DNA of 64,000 nucleotides, from the NCBI GenBank assembly GCA_009363875.1, contig CM018690.1, forward strand, positions 32,594,800 to 32,658,799, written 5' to 3'. The position numbers and the translations under genes were made by a program. The notes beneath the pieces were generated by a model, which was not told the DNA's origin, made no database searches, and saw only the letters and a list, made by a program, of their open reading frames with translations. Positions 47,026 to 59,224 of this stretch are shown here, one piece after another. Numbering within the stretch: position 1 is the stretch's first letter; each line of letters opens with the position of its first letter. This stretch comes from Mikania micrantha (lineage: Eukaryota > Streptophyta > Magnoliopsida > Asterales > Asteraceae).

Positions 47026-50000
47026 TCAACTCGTGTTGCTAGTGTTTGTCTGTTCCGCGAACAGGTGTGGGTACTTTTGTTTCATCTGGTCCTCACGTTC
47101 CCACGTGAATTCCGGTCCTCGTCGCGAATTCCATCGTACTTTTACAATCGGGATTTTACTGAGTTTGAGCTTCTTAGTTTCCCGGTCCATAATCTCTACT
47201 GGTTCCTCAACGAAATTCAATTGTTCGTCGATTTGTATTTCCTCGAGAGGAATAACAAGTGTCTCATCAGATAGGCACTTCTTGAGGTTCGAGATGTGGA
47301 ATACGTTGTGTACACTGCTCAGTTCAACTGGCAGGTTCAGTTCATAGGCTACAGGGCCTATTCGCTTTGTAATCTCGAAAGGTCCAATGTAACGAGGGTT
47401 CAACTTTCCTCGTTTGCCAAACCGAATGACACCTTTCCAGGGCGAGACCTTGAGTAACACTCTGTCCCCCACCTGGAACTCCAACGGTTTGCGTCGCTTG
47501 TCGGCATAGCTTTTCTGTCTGTCCCGAGCTGCTGCCATTCGCTTGCGTATTTGCACGATCTTCTCAGTTGTCTCGTGCACCAGTTCTGGACCAGTCAGTT
47601 GGCTGTCTCCAACTTCCGCCCAGCAGATGGGTGATCGACACTTACGTCCGTAAAGTGCCTCGAATGGTGCAGCTTGAATGCTAGTGTGGTAGCTATTGTT
47701 ATATGAGAACTCCACTAACGGTAGATGAGATTCCCAGCTACTACCAAAGTCAATGACACATGCCCGGAGCATGTCTTCCAGTGTCTGTATCGTTCGCTCA
47801 CTTTGCCCGTCCGTCTGCGGGTGGTAAGCAGTACTCATGTCCAATCTCGTGCCCAAAGCCTTATGCAAGGACTTCCAGAAATGCGACGTGAATCGACTGT
47901 CGCGATCAGATATGATGGAGATTGGCACTCCATGTCGAGTGACCACTTCCTTCAAATAAATCCGAGTGAGTTTGTCTAGCTTGTCAGTCTCTTTAATGGG
48001 TAGGAAATGAGCAGACTTCGTCAGTCGGTCTACGATAACCCAGATGGTATCGCAACCACTTGCCGTCTTAGGCAGTTTAGTTATGAAGTCCATGGAAATT
48101 TGCTCCCATTTCCACATTGGTAATTCCGGTTGTTGAAGTAACCCTGATGGCTTCTGGTACTCAACTTTGACTTTTGAGCACGTTAGGCATTTACTCACGT
48201 ATGCTGCTATCTCAGCTTTCATGTTTGGCCACCAATAGGTTGTCTTCAAATCGTGATACATCTTATCAGAGCCTGGGTGTACGGAATACCGGCTCTTGTG
48301 AGCTTCATCCATCACTACTTCTCTCAATCCTCCGTAGCGTGGAATCCAGATTCGATCCATTAAATAGTAAGCTCCGTCGTCTTTTGCCTTTATTTGCTTA
48401 TCCATGCCACGCATGGCTTCAAGAGTGAGGTTTTCAGTTTTCAGAGCTTCCTGTTGTGCTATCCGAATTTGATTCGGCAATTCGGAATGGATCGTAAGTT
48501 GTAGTGCGCGCACGCGTTTTGTTGTTTCTTTTCGGCTCAACGCGTCGGCCACTACGTTGGCTTTACCGGGATGATACTTGATGGCGCAATCATAATCACC
48601 TATGAGTTCAACCCATCTTCGTTGTCTCATGTTCAACTCTTTCTGGTCGAAGATGTGTTGTAGGCTCTTATGATCGGTAAAGATTGTACATTTCGTGCCG
48701 TACAAGTAGTGTCGCCAGATCTTCAAGGCAAACACCACGGCTCCCAACTCAAGGTCATGAGTCGTGTAGTTCTTCTCATGCACCTTCAGTTGACGTGAAG
48801 CGTATGCTATCACTTTCTCGCGTTGCATCAGCACGCAACCGAGTCCTTGTTTCGAAGCGTCGCAATACACCACGAAGTCATCACATCCTTCCGGTAAGGA
48901 TAGGATAGGTGCAGTACATAGCTTCTGCTTCAACAGGTTGAAAGCAGCTTCTTGTTTGTCTCCCCAATCGAACTTTTTGTCTTTATGGGTCAGGGACGTT
49001 AATGATTGGGCAATCTTCGAGAATCCTTCAATGAATCTCCGGTAGTACCCGGCCAGTCCAAGGAATTGCCGCACCTCAGTTGGAGTCTTGGGTGCTTCCC
49101 AGTCCTTAATGGCTTCGATCTTAGCTGGGTCTACGTGAATTCCCTGCTCATTAACCACGTGTCCAAGGAATTGGACTTCGCGAATCCAAAAGTCGCATTT
49201 TGAAAATTTCGCGTACAGTTGCTCTTTCTTCAGTAGTTCCAAGACTAACCTTAGATGTTCGGCATGCTCCTCCCGATCCTTTGAATAAATCAGGATGTCG
49301 TCGATGAACACTATCACGAATTTGTCAAGATAAGGTTTGCACACTCTATTCATGAGATCCATGAACACGGCTGGTGCGTTGGTCAGTCCAAAGGGCATAA
49401 CCAAGAATTCGTAGTGTCCGTATCGAGTTCGGAAGGCAGTCTTAGGAATATCGTTTTCTTGTATCCTCAATTGATGGTAACCCGATCTTAAATCGATCTT
49501 GGAATAGTAGCTTGACCCTTGCAACTGGTCAAACAGATCGTCTATTCGCGGTAAGGGATATCGATTCTTGATCGTCACCTTGTTCAGCTCTCTGTAGTCG
49601 ATACACATACGGAATGATCCGTCTTTCTTCTTTACGAACAAGACCGGTGCTCCCCAAGGTGAGAAGCTCGGTCTGATGAATCCCCTGTCTAACAGTTCTT
49701 GCAACTGGTTAGACAGTTCCTGCATCTCCGTTGGTGCTAGTCGGTATGGAGCTTTGGCAATCGGTGCTGCTCCAGGTGTAAGGTCTATCTGGAACTCGAC
49801 TTGTCGTTTCGGAGGTAGTCCAGGTAGATCCTCGGGAAACACTTCGGGAAAATCGCAGACTACGGCGATGTCCTCAATCTTCCTTTCCTTCTTCGGTTGT
49901 TCTGCGATGAGGGCTAGTATGGCAGTGTATCCCTTTTGCAGGTACTTGTTCGCCTTCATGCATGACATGATGTTCAGAGGTATTCCCCGTCTTTCCCCCT

Positions 50001-51609
50001 GAATCGAGATCTGTTCTCCGTTCTGCAACGTCACTCGTACGATCTTCTCGTTGCATACGATCTCGGCCTGGTTAGGGGATAACCAATCCATTCCTACGAC
50101 TACATCAAAGCTTCCGAGAGTCACCGGCATCAAATCGATTTCGAGTTCGTGATTCGCCAAAACCATGACGCATCCTCGGAAGATGTGTTGTGTTTCAATT
50201 AGTTTGCCGTCAGCTAACTCTACAGTATACTTGTAGTCTAGTGGCGTTGGGGTAATATCTAGTAATTTGCTAAACTCACTAGATATAAAGCTCCTATCGG
50301 CACCGGTATCAAATAATATGCTAGCATAGACATTATTTAAAAGAAACGTACCGGTTACGATGTTTGGGTCATCCTTGGCTTCTCCCGAGCCAATCACAAA
50401 TGCTCTTCCTTTGGCCGCTCCTCCTCCGGCCTTCTTCAATTGAGGGCAATCCCTCCTCATGTGGCCTGGTTTTCCACATTCATAACACCCTCTGGAGGTG
50501 TTCTGGTTGTTGTTCTGGTTGTGGTTAGGGTTGTTGTTACTGGGAAATTTGGATCTGCAGTCTTTGGCCATGTGGCCATGTCGTCCACACTTCAAGCAAC
50601 GATATCGTTCGCATTGCCCGAAGTGGTGATAAGAGCATCGGTTACACAAGGGGTATTTCCCTTGGTACACACCCTTCCCCTTGTCGTCGGGTTGGGTGGC
50701 AGTAAAGGCCCTGGCTGGTGCAGATCTTTGTTGTTGTTGAGGTTGATGAGATTGGTGGTGGCTGGGTTCCCACTTCCTCTTCTGGCTTTCTTGAGGCTTC
50801 ACATGCTCGCCTCGTTTTGGTAGCTTGCCCTGAGCTACAGCTTGGTCAGTCAGTTTATGAGCCAGCCTGATCAGAGGTTGGATAGTGGTGAGGTCAGACG
50901 CAGTCACCATGCTCTGAATTTGTTCGGGCAGCCCACTGATGAACTGCTCGATTTTCTTGTACTCCGGCGTCACCATAGCCGGACATAGCTTACACAGCTC
51001 ATGGAATCGAGTACAGTATTGCTCGATCTCAGAGCCCACCATCTTCAGTACCCAGAACTCAGCCTCTAGCTTTCTGATCTCATCACGAGGACAGTATTCC
51101 TCTTGCAGTAGTCGGGTGAAATCAGCCCATGGCATGGAGTTGGCACCGTCCAACCCCAGGGTTTGTACATGGGTATTCCACCATGTGAGTGCTGGTCCTT
51201 CCAGTGTACCAGTTGCGAACTTCACCCGGTTCTCTTCAGTACATTCGCACATGGCGAATACAGACTCCACTTTCTCCACCCAGCGGAGCATTCCCACGGC
51301 TCCCTCAGTCCCCTTGAATTTGTGTGGGTGGCAGTTCAGGAAGGATTTAAAAGAACATCCTTTGTTGTTGTTGCCTTGTGATCCTGTCAGTCAGAAACCC
51401 ATGTCGTGTGTCAGAGCGTGTCAGCTATACTATGTTAGTCATGTTAGGCGAGTGTTAGTACCGTTGTTCGAGCCACTGGTTTCACTAGCAAGGCGGTGTG
51501 CCTCGTGCTCTGCCAGTATCTTGTTAACCCGTCTGTCAACCATCATCTTAATGACGGCTGCGTCCAGTGTTCGTCTAGGAGGGCGTGCATGTGGTCCTCT
51601 TCCCGCCAT
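47026..51609 (-). CDS. Element B gag-pol polyprotein, candidate spliced gene
   Basis: The main frame is 51383-47026. A 148-bp upstream piece (51609-51462, MAGRGPHARPPRRTLDAAVI to SGSNN) joins it in frame if 51461-51384 is removed as a 78-bp GT..AG intron, giving 1501 aa; unspliced reading hits TGA. In order: gag core (WVEKVESVF, GPALTWWNTH), knuckles CLKCGRHGHMAKDC and CYECGKPGHMRRDC (about residues 312-362), protease FDTGAD (about 407), RT with FIDDILIYS (about 740), RNase H YCDASKQGLG (about 890), integrase HHCC and D,D,E core with STAYHPQTDGQSER, a GPY/F region, and a chromodomain-like tail (VKVRWNSRRGPEFTWERED). It makes virus-like-particle, cleavage, copying and integration functions. 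All catalytic motifs look intact. If there is no splicing, translation could begin at Met 51297 or upstream by other means. Confidence 0.93.
51384..51461 (-). other. Candidate 78-bp intron within gag of element B
   Basis: It starts GTACTAACAC and ends TTTCTGACTGACAG; GCCTAACATGACTAAC supplies branch-point-like words. It contains the stop codon ending the 5' gag frame. Its removal joins SNN to GSQGNNNKGCSF in frame. Confidence 0.5.
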
Positions 51610-51870
51610 AGATATTTTCTATACGGAAGGGATAGAATGTTAGTAAGTCAGAATGTTAGTCAGATGTTGTGTCGGAAGTCAGATCATATGTCATGTTAGT
51701 TGTCAAGTCAAAGCAATCATGGTCAACATGTAATAAGTAAGACAAAACATAATTCTCATTAATATTAAATTGGAAGTACAATAATTTCAAAAGGAAATAC
51801 ATAATAAGTTCTTCGAGCACATCCCGCTCGTCTAGGCCAAAATAAAGAAGATACAAAATACAATAGTCCT
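51610..51870. other. Spacer between extra ORF and gag of element B
   Basis: No conserved frame seen. It contains TCATGTTAG/ATGTTAGT-type repeated words near 51635-51705. Confidence 0.4.
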
Positions 51871-52623
51871 CTAATCCGAATCCATAGAGACGTGTGAGAT
51901 ATCGCTAGCAGCGTCCCCGTCATCATCATCCTCCTCCGGATCCTCATTAGGATCCTCATCAAGGTCCTCATCTTCGAGGTCCTCGGCCTCGAATTCAGGA
52001 CCATCCTCCTGAGGTGGTTCCTCAATAAACTGTGCAGCCCATGCGTTAAGCATGGCATCACTGGCCTGCACCATGGCCTGAGTCTCGGTGATGTCTGTCC
52101 GATTCTCGGTTATACGCACGTCGTGTTCCTGCACGACATCGACGACCTGTCCATGCTCGGTCAGTAGTTGGGACATTTGGAGTCGTAGAGCCTCCATCTG
52201 AGCTTCCAGTCTGTTGTTGCGCTCCTCCAGTCTCTCGTTCTGCCTCTCCAATCGATCGCTCTTCTCGCGAAGAACTCGGACCTCGTCTGTTAGCTCCCTA
52301 CCCCTCCAGACTTCCCGTCGTGTGCAAGCAACATGTGCCGCGAAGGCCTGCTCCATCGGCACTCCGAACGGTGGTAGTCGGTGTCCTGGAGTGGTGTCGC
52401 CGGGATATCGATATGGAGGTACTCTCTCCTCGACGATCCAACTCTGGAGTATGGTGGGAAGCCATCCCCAATGTCTGGCCCGTGCTGCGTCCCTCACCCG
52501 CCGGTCCATCTCGGCGTCAACCTGTGATACTATGTCGTCGATCCGTCGCCGACTCTCTGCCGCCAAATCATCTGTGGTCGGATGTCGGTCTGCGTTCCTG
52601 CCGGTACTGTCATTGTTGGCCAT
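51871..52623 (-). CDS. Element B extra 5' ORF: coiled-coil protein with acidic tail
   Basis: A 250-aa frame starts 142 bp after the primer-binding site and ends 261 bp before gag, on the same strand, so it would be the first sizeable ORF of the retrotransposon RNA. Residues 1-60 are charged (RRRIDDIVSQVDAEMDRRVR). The middle, about 115-165, is a strong coiled-coil pattern (LREKSDRLERQNERLEERNN). The last 40 residues are almost wholly acidic (EDEDLDEDPNEDPEEDDDD). There is no signal peptide, membrane segment, zinc knuckle or enzyme motif. I do not recognise the family. It could be a separate structural or nucleic-acid-chaperone-like gag partner, or a captured sequence; function is unknown. The open frame in a young element suggests it is used. 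Confidence 0.75.
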   Translation of the reverse strand: MANNDSTGRNADRHPTTDDLAAESRRRIDDIVSQVDAEMDRRVRDAARARHWGWLPTILQSWIVEERVPPYRYPGDTTPGHRLPPFGVPMEQAFAAHVACTRREVWRGRELTDEVRVLREKSDRLERQNERLEERNNRLEAQMEALRLQMSQLLTEHGQVVDVVQEHDVRITENRTDITETQAMVQASDAMLNAWAAQFIEEPPQEDGPEFEAEDLEDEDLDEDPNEDPEEDDDDGDAASDISHVSMDSD

Positions 52624-52764
52624 CCTGTAAGTTTTAAGTTAGTAAGCAATAGTTCAATATAAGCAAAAACATCATCAATGTGCAAGTTCTACGTGTAGTG
52701 TCTAAAGTTGAGCAATGGCTATAGTCTAAGCTTACTATATGCAAACCTAGTTCTCTATAACCAA

Positions 52765-52777
52765 GGCTCTGATACCA
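52765..52777 (-). other. Primer-binding site of element B (initiator Met tRNA)
   Basis: On minus TGGTATCAGAGCC lies three bases after the LTR end at 52781. TGGTATCAGAGC is the usual plant initiator-Met tRNA primer-binding sequence. Confidence 0.92.
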
Positions 52778-52780
52778 GTC

Positions 52781-55700
52781 TGTCACACCCCCAATTTCCC
52801 ACTCGTGGCGTATGTCCACGTGGATGTGACGTGTCCAGAATCACAGCTCAAGGTCATATAGAACACCTCTATATGCGTTTACAAATCCAAGTTCGACACA
52901 TACACTTGACAAAATAGTTTGCAGCGGAAATAAAGTAGTATTGCAGCGGAATAAATAAGTCATAACATGCAGCGGAAAATGATTGTTTACACAGCGGAAA
53001 TTGTAAGTAGTTTATTACAACAACGTTTTAAATAAGATAAAGTCAAATTGTTTTCAAAAGACTGATAACATGAATGCGGGATCCTATGCCCATAATCCCT
53101 AATGTGCATTCCTGCTCAATAGTCAGCTAGTTACCTGAGAATACAAGTTAGAAAAAGTGTCAACACAATGGTTGGTGAGTTCACAGGTTTTTATATACAT
53201 ATAGTAAGAAAGTGTGTCATGCTGTTTATCAATGTTAGTACCGAGCCCTAGGCCCAAAGTGTCAGTGCGTCACTACCGAACTAGACTTGTTTGCTCTTGC
53301 CTCCGCTATGCCTCGTATACATAGCAAGTTAGGTCAGAATTTGCACGGGTTATGACACCCAGTCAACATGGTGCCCCGTGGGGTTAGTCATTCCCTAATG
53401 GATCCATCCAAATCTACCACGTTGTTTGTACATTAACGGTAAGACTTTGTGAGGGCTTGTAACGAGTTCAACACTTAATGTTTGTCCAATAAACCAGCAT
53501 ACACAATAGTGTTTGTACAGTAATAATGTTTGACTCGATGCAACTAGTATTCTCCCCCTATTTAAAAGCATTTGAAAAAGAGTAAAGAGGGGCCGTAAAC
53601 TCACCTTAGTGAAACGAATGTATGTAAGCGTAAGCTCCCGAGTTGTCGTGTAGCACGTCGGTCACCGGCAACCTATATCGTAGATCGTACGTGAGTTCGT
53701 GTAAGTGACCGTGCTAATGTTAGTGCTCGTGTTTGTGTCCAACAACCCTTGGTTGTTCATGTTTGTTCGTGTCGGTCCACAATGACCGTGTTTGCTCGTG
53801 TTGGTCCATATTGACCGTGTTTGACCATGTTTGACCATGTTTGACCGTGTTTGACCATGTTTGACCAAAGTTGACCGTGTCAAGTCAACGACCCGTTGGT
53901 GAACCGTGTGACGGTTTGTGACTCGTGTAGCACTCGTGTAAGTGTTTGTCGTGTGCAAAACGCGTAGGTTGCGTTTATGGACAACTTACTATTTATAGTA
54001 AGTTTCCATTTTTAGAAAGTTCACAAAGCATGACGGTTTTATAGTTCTAGCATGTTCAATAGTCCTACGGGGTCATGTTAACACATAGCACATTATCATA
54101 CAAGTTCATATATGCCGTTTATAACATGTTAGTGCACAAAAGTTTCCTAAAATGGAAAGTTTCCATTTTTAGCATACGTGACATCGGAAACCATCTAACT
54201 TAGCATCTATTATGCATATCATAACATAATACGTCATTTAGCATGCTCAAATAACACAACACGTTGACAAGTCGGTTTTTCTAAAAATAAAGTTACTATA
54301 AATAGTAACTTTGTGGTTTTTGCATAAAAATGACCACTTAACATTTCTAAGCAATTTTTATATCACTAATCATCATAATAAACCACTTAACACCATTTAA
54401 TCATGTCATCTCATCCCAAATTATCGTTTAACCACATTCTAACTATAAAAGTTACTAAAAATAGAAATAACACTACCTATGATCATAGACATCATCAAGA
54501 TTACTTTCTAACACATCAAATCATCATGTTATCCTCCTAGCAACAATTCTATATACATGCATGTTCATCATATATCCCAAATCATCAATTTGTAACTAAA
54601 AGTTACTAAAAATAGCAAGTTTGTCTACAAATCACATTTTAACCATCCTAATCACAATCTAATCTTGCAAGGACACTTATACATCATCATGAATCATTTC
54701 AACATCAACAAGACTATCTAAAATGCCTTAGATCATACATGCATGTCCATATCTCATCACAAAACATCATTTTAAGCAACAAGACCCATCCCCATCATCA
54801 TAGATCATCATAGATCATCATCTAAACACCTTAGATCATCAAATACAGTAGGTTTATCAACAAACCCAGAAACAAAATTCGTGCATGTGCACTATAGGTG
54901 CTTGCATGTGGGTTTTGTGCATTGCATGTGTGTGTAGGAGTGAAGGGAGTAAGTTTTAAGCATAGAACTACCTTCTAGAGATCCTTGAACACTAGATTGA
55001 TGAATAATCAGCTCCTGGACCTCCTGAGATTACTGATTTCGACAGGAAGGAGGGTGGTGGTGGTGATCTACAAGCTACAACGTCCTTATCTTTCGTGTTC
55101 TTGATGGCAACCAAGCTTCAAAGCTTCAAGAAGGTCCTCTAATGGCTTCCACAGGGTAGGATTAAGTGTTTCAGTGGTTTGGGAAGAGAAATTGCCGAGC
55201 TATGGCGTGTAAGAATGGTTAAGATAGGTGAAATGATGATCTTGGAAGTTTAAAAAGAAAATCTGCGAATCTATGAGTCAGGCGTATCGCCTGACGTGGG
55301 TGGTTTCACCCTGTCGTTACGCGCGGATCCGGTCGGACGAGGCGCTCAAGTTCCACCCGCGCGCATCGCCTGTCGCGGGCATCCCGGGTCAGGCGTACCG
55401 CCTGGCCTGTTTTTCAAGCCCAATAAGCTTGTTTTTGTTGTTCTGGCCCGATCTTGCCCGTTTCTCGATCATAGAACGTCGTTCGAGCGTCGTTTGGACT
55501 CTATTGATCAATTATTAGTCATAATTGACTTGTGACAGTGTTTCGTGAAGTTTCGAGTGTTGTGCTACACAATGTGTTAGACGTTCACCAACGTTCGTGT
55601 GTTTTGACACGTGTGTGCTGTTTGCCGATAATTCCACGAATTATCTAGTCATGAGTCAGTGTTCGTACTGTCGTGCCACGTGTCACACTAAATTAATCTA

Positions 55701-55783
55701 ACTCTAGTGCCACGTGTACATAATGCATTTAAATAATCATTTAAATATATAAGATGCTGACCTGGAAATTACGGGGTGTCACA
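52781..55783 (-). repeat. Element B 5' LTR (promoter LTR)
   Basis: The same 3003-bp sequence as 43988-46990. In transcription order: U3 with GC-rich palindromes (55273-55403), palindromic TATA (53983-54004), a leader ending at donor 53605/53604, candidate intron 53604-53135, then acceptor-proximal leader to 52781 and the primer-binding site. Confidence 0.95.
53135..53604 (-). other. Candidate leader intron in 5' LTR of element B
   Basis: Same donor and acceptor as at 44811/44342. In this LTR it lies between the TATA box and the primer-binding site, so it would be a 5' leader intron of the genomic RNA. Presence in both LTRs means the RNA that was reverse-transcribed retained it. Confidence 0.55.
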
Positions 55784-56516
55784 ATTTCGTCCCGAAATTC
55801 AGCTCGTGTTGCCAGCGTTTGTCTGTTCCTTGAACAGGTGTGGGGTATTTCTGTTTCATCTGGTCTTCACGTTCCCACGTGAATTCGGGTCCTCGTCGCG
55901 AATTCCATCGCATTTTTACAATAAGAATTTTGCTGAGTTTGAGCTTCTTGGTTTCTCGGTCCATGATTTCTACTGGTTCCTCAACGAAGTTCAGTTGTTC
56001 ATTGATCAGTATTTCCTCAAGAGGAATGACAAGTGTTTCATCAGATAAACACTTTTTGAGATTTGAGATGTGAAATACGTTGTGCACGCTACTCAGCTCG
56101 TTTGGAAGGTTTAGCTCGTACACGCTACTCAGCTCGTTTGGAAGGTTTAGCTCGTAGGCCACAGGGCCTATTCGTTTGGTGATCTCGAAAGGTCCAATGT
56201 AGCAAGGGTTTCGCTTACCTCGTTTGCCGAACCGAATGACTCCCTTCCAGGGCGAGACTTTGAGCAACATTCTGTCTCTCACCTGGAATTCCAACGGTTT
56301 GCGTCGTTTGTCAGCATAGCCTTTCTTTTTGTCCCGAGCTGCTGCCATTCGTTTGTGTATCTGCACGATCTTCTCAGTCGTTTCGGGCACAAGCTCCGGG
56401 CCAGTCAACTGGTTGTCCCTAACTTCCGCCCAGCAGATGGGTGATCAACACGTACGTCTGTAAAGTGCCTCGAATGGTGCAGCTTGAATGCTAGTGTGGT
56501 AGCTGTTGTTGTACGA
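55784..56516 (-). pseudogene. Element A: integrase C-terminus and chromodomain end
   Basis: Continuation of A after the insertion of B. On minus it encodes SYNNSYHTSIQAAPFEALY, then a frame from 56408 (MTGPELVPETTEKIVQIHKR) through KPLEFQVRDRMLLKVSPWKG to the chromodomain-like WNSRRGPEFTWERED. The words NLPNELSSVYELNLPNELSS show a 10-residue tandem duplication absent from B. It ends near 55784 with a frame diverging from that of B. The integrase core upstream is missing. Confidence 0.85.
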
Positions 56517-59220
56517 TGTCACAACCCCAAATTCCCACTCGCGGCGTATGTCCACGTGGATGTGACGTGTCCAGAATCACAGCTCAAGGTCATATAGAAC
56601 ACCTCTATATGCGTTTACAAATCCAAAGTTTGACACATACACTTAATAAAATAGTTTGCAGCGGAAATTGATATAATGAATTAAGCAGCGGAAAATTTAC
56701 ACGTTTTACATATGCAGCGGAAATAAGTAGTTGTCAGACATAACATTGTTTAATACATAACCGAACGAAATAGGTTTCAAAAGATAAACAAATGCATGCG
56801 GGGTCCTATGCTCAATCCCCTATGTGCATTCCTGTCCCAAGTGCTTGCCACGCTAATTTCCTGAGAATACAAGTTAGAAAAAGTGTCAACACAAAGGTTG
56901 GTGAGTTCACAGGTTTTGATATACATATAGTAAGAAAGTGTGTCATGCTGTTTATCAAATGTTAGTACCGAGCCCTAGGCCCAAAGTGTCAGTGCGTCAC
57001 TACCGAACTAGACTTGTTTGTCCTTGCCTCCGCTATGTCTCGTATACATAGCAAGTTAGGTCAGAGTTTGCACGGGTTATGACATCCAGTCAACATTGTG
57101 CCCCGTGGGGTTAGTCATTCCCTAATGGATCCATCCAAATCTACCACGTTGTTCGTACATTAACGGTAAGACTTTGTGAGGGCTTAATACGAGTTCAACA
57201 CTTAATGTTTGTCCAATAAACCAGCATACACAAAAATGTTTGTAATAGCAATAATGTTTGACTCGATGCAACTAGTATTCTCCCCCTATTTAAAAGCGTT
57301 TGAAAAAGAGTAAAGAGGGGCCGTAAACTCACCTTAGTGAATAAAGCGATAAGTAAGCGTAAGCTCCTGCGTCGAAATGCGTGTCGGTCACCGGCAACCT
57401 ATATTGTATACCGTACGTGAGTTGGTGTAAGTGACAGTGCTAGTGTTTGTGTTTGTGTTAGTGCTCATGTTTGTGTCCGACAACCCTTGGTTGTTCATGT
57501 CTGTCCGTGTCGGTCCACATTGACCGTGTTTGACTGTGTTGACCAAAGTTGACCGTGTCAAGTCAACGACCCGTTGGTGAACCGTGTGACGGTTGTGAAT
57601 CGTGTAGCAATCGTGTAAGTGTTTGTCGTGTGCGAAACGCGCAAATCGCGTCTATGGACAACTTACTATTTATAGTAAGTTTCCATTTTTGGAAAGTTCA
57701 CAAAGCATATCGGTTTTAAAGTTCTAGCATGCTCATTTGTCCTATGTGATCATGTTAACACATAGCACATCATCATACGGGTTCACATAAGTCGTTTATA
57801 ACATGCTAGCACATAAAAGTTTCCTAAAATGGAAAGTTTCCATTTATAGCATACGTGGCATCGAAAACCATCTAACTTAGCATCTAATCAACATATTATA
57901 ACATAATAAGTCACTTAGCATGCTCAAATCATACAACACGTTGACAAATCGGTTTTTGTAAAAATAAAGTTACTAAATATAGTAACTTTGTAGTTTTGCA
58001 TAGAAATAACCTTTTTAACATTTCTAAACCAATTTTCATGTCACCAATCATCACAATAGATCATTTAACATCATTTAATCATAATAACATGGTCTAAATC
58101 ATCATCTATCAACATTCCATCAATAAAAGTTACTAAATATAGTAACTATGCCAATATGACCATAAACACTATCAAAATCACTTTCTAAATACTCAAATCA
58201 TCATATTAACATTCAAATAACATATCTAGATACATGCATGCTTATATTTTCCATCAAATCATCCATTTGTAACTAAAAAGTTACTATAAATAGAAATAGT
58301 CATCAATAAACCATTTCAACATCATCAAATCATGAAATCATCATCCAACATCATCAAGATGCATATTAAAACACTGAAAATCATCCCACATGCCATGGAT
58401 CATACATGCATGTGGGTTTTTCACTTGACAATGACCAAATCATGCATTCTAATGACACACATCATCATGGATCGTCACGAAACGCATTATAATCACTCTA
58501 GATCATCCATATCAGTAGATAAATCATCAAACCCAGAAACAAATCTCGTGCATGTGGGTGTTTCGTGCTTGCATGTGCGTTTCATGCATTGCATGTGTGT
58601 GTAGAAGTGAGAATAGTGCATTTTAAACCACAAGGAGCATTGAACTACCTTCCAAAGCTCTTTAAATCACTGAGATGATGCTCTAGCAGCTCTATAATCT
58701 TCTGGTTCGTTGGATTCAACAGAAATCAAGAGGTGATGGTGATGGATGCCCCTTAGAGGTCTTCCTTCTATGGTCTCAAGCTTTCAAGAGGTGTAAAAAT
58801 GGCTTCTAATGGAGGAAAGAGGTTGTAACAGGAGGTTGGGGATGAAGATGGTTGAGAGGTGGAGTATTAATTCGTGTATAATGAGTGAAAGAAGTAGTGT
58901 AGGCAAAATGATGGTCTTGGGAGCTTAAAAAGCTGATTTTGCGATTCTGACGCCCCAGGCGTATCGCCTAGCGAGGGTGAGAGTGCTCTGTCGTTACGCG
59001 CGGGTGCACCGGATGAGGCGCCATCTTCCTCATCCGCGCGCATCGCCTGGCGTGGGAGCTTCGGGTCAGGCGTACCGCCTGGCCCAAATGTAAGGCCCAA
59101 TTTGCCTATTTTGTTGTTCTGGGCCCATTCTCGCCCGTTTCTCGACTGTAGAACATTATTCGAGCGTCGTTTGGACTCCATTAGTCAATTACTAACCATA
59201 ATTGACTTGTGAGGTGTTTC
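56517..59220 (-). mobile_element. LTR C, truncated, inserted in element A
   Basis: It starts TGTCACAACCCC and follows LTR B along most of its length, including donor CACTAAG|GTGAGT (57333/57332), acceptor TATTCTCAG (ending 56871; intron 462 bp), palindromic TATA (57660-57681) and GGCGTATCGCC-type palindromes (58950-59085). Homology stops at TTGACTTGTGAGG, about 245 bp short of a full LTR. The adjoining sequence of A also lacks about 430 bp of integrase, so one deletion probably removed both. No internal sequence of C is left. Confidence 0.85.
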
Positions 59221-59224
59221 TGTG

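Larger units (their letters stand above)
43988..55783 (-). mobile_element. Element B: complete Ty3/gypsy chromovirus, 11.8 kb
   Basis: Two 3003-bp LTRs (43988-46990 and 52781-55783) flank 5790 bp of internal DNA. The target duplication ATTTC is present on both sides (43983-43987 and 55784-55788). In transcriptional order on minus: 5' LTR, initiator-Met primer-binding site, a 250-aa extra ORF, gag-pol, purine tract, 3' LTR. Gag-pol has protease, RT, RNase H, integrase and a chromodomain-like end, placing it among chromoviruses, most like the Tekay/Del group. It is inserted in the 3' internal edge of element A. It looks intact and very young. Confidence 0.95.

Noticed and set aside
50939..51643. 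Plus-strand ORF of 234 codons opposite gag
   Set aside because: Antisense to the conserved gag frame, no domain; antisense retroelement ORFs exist but nothing supports this one.
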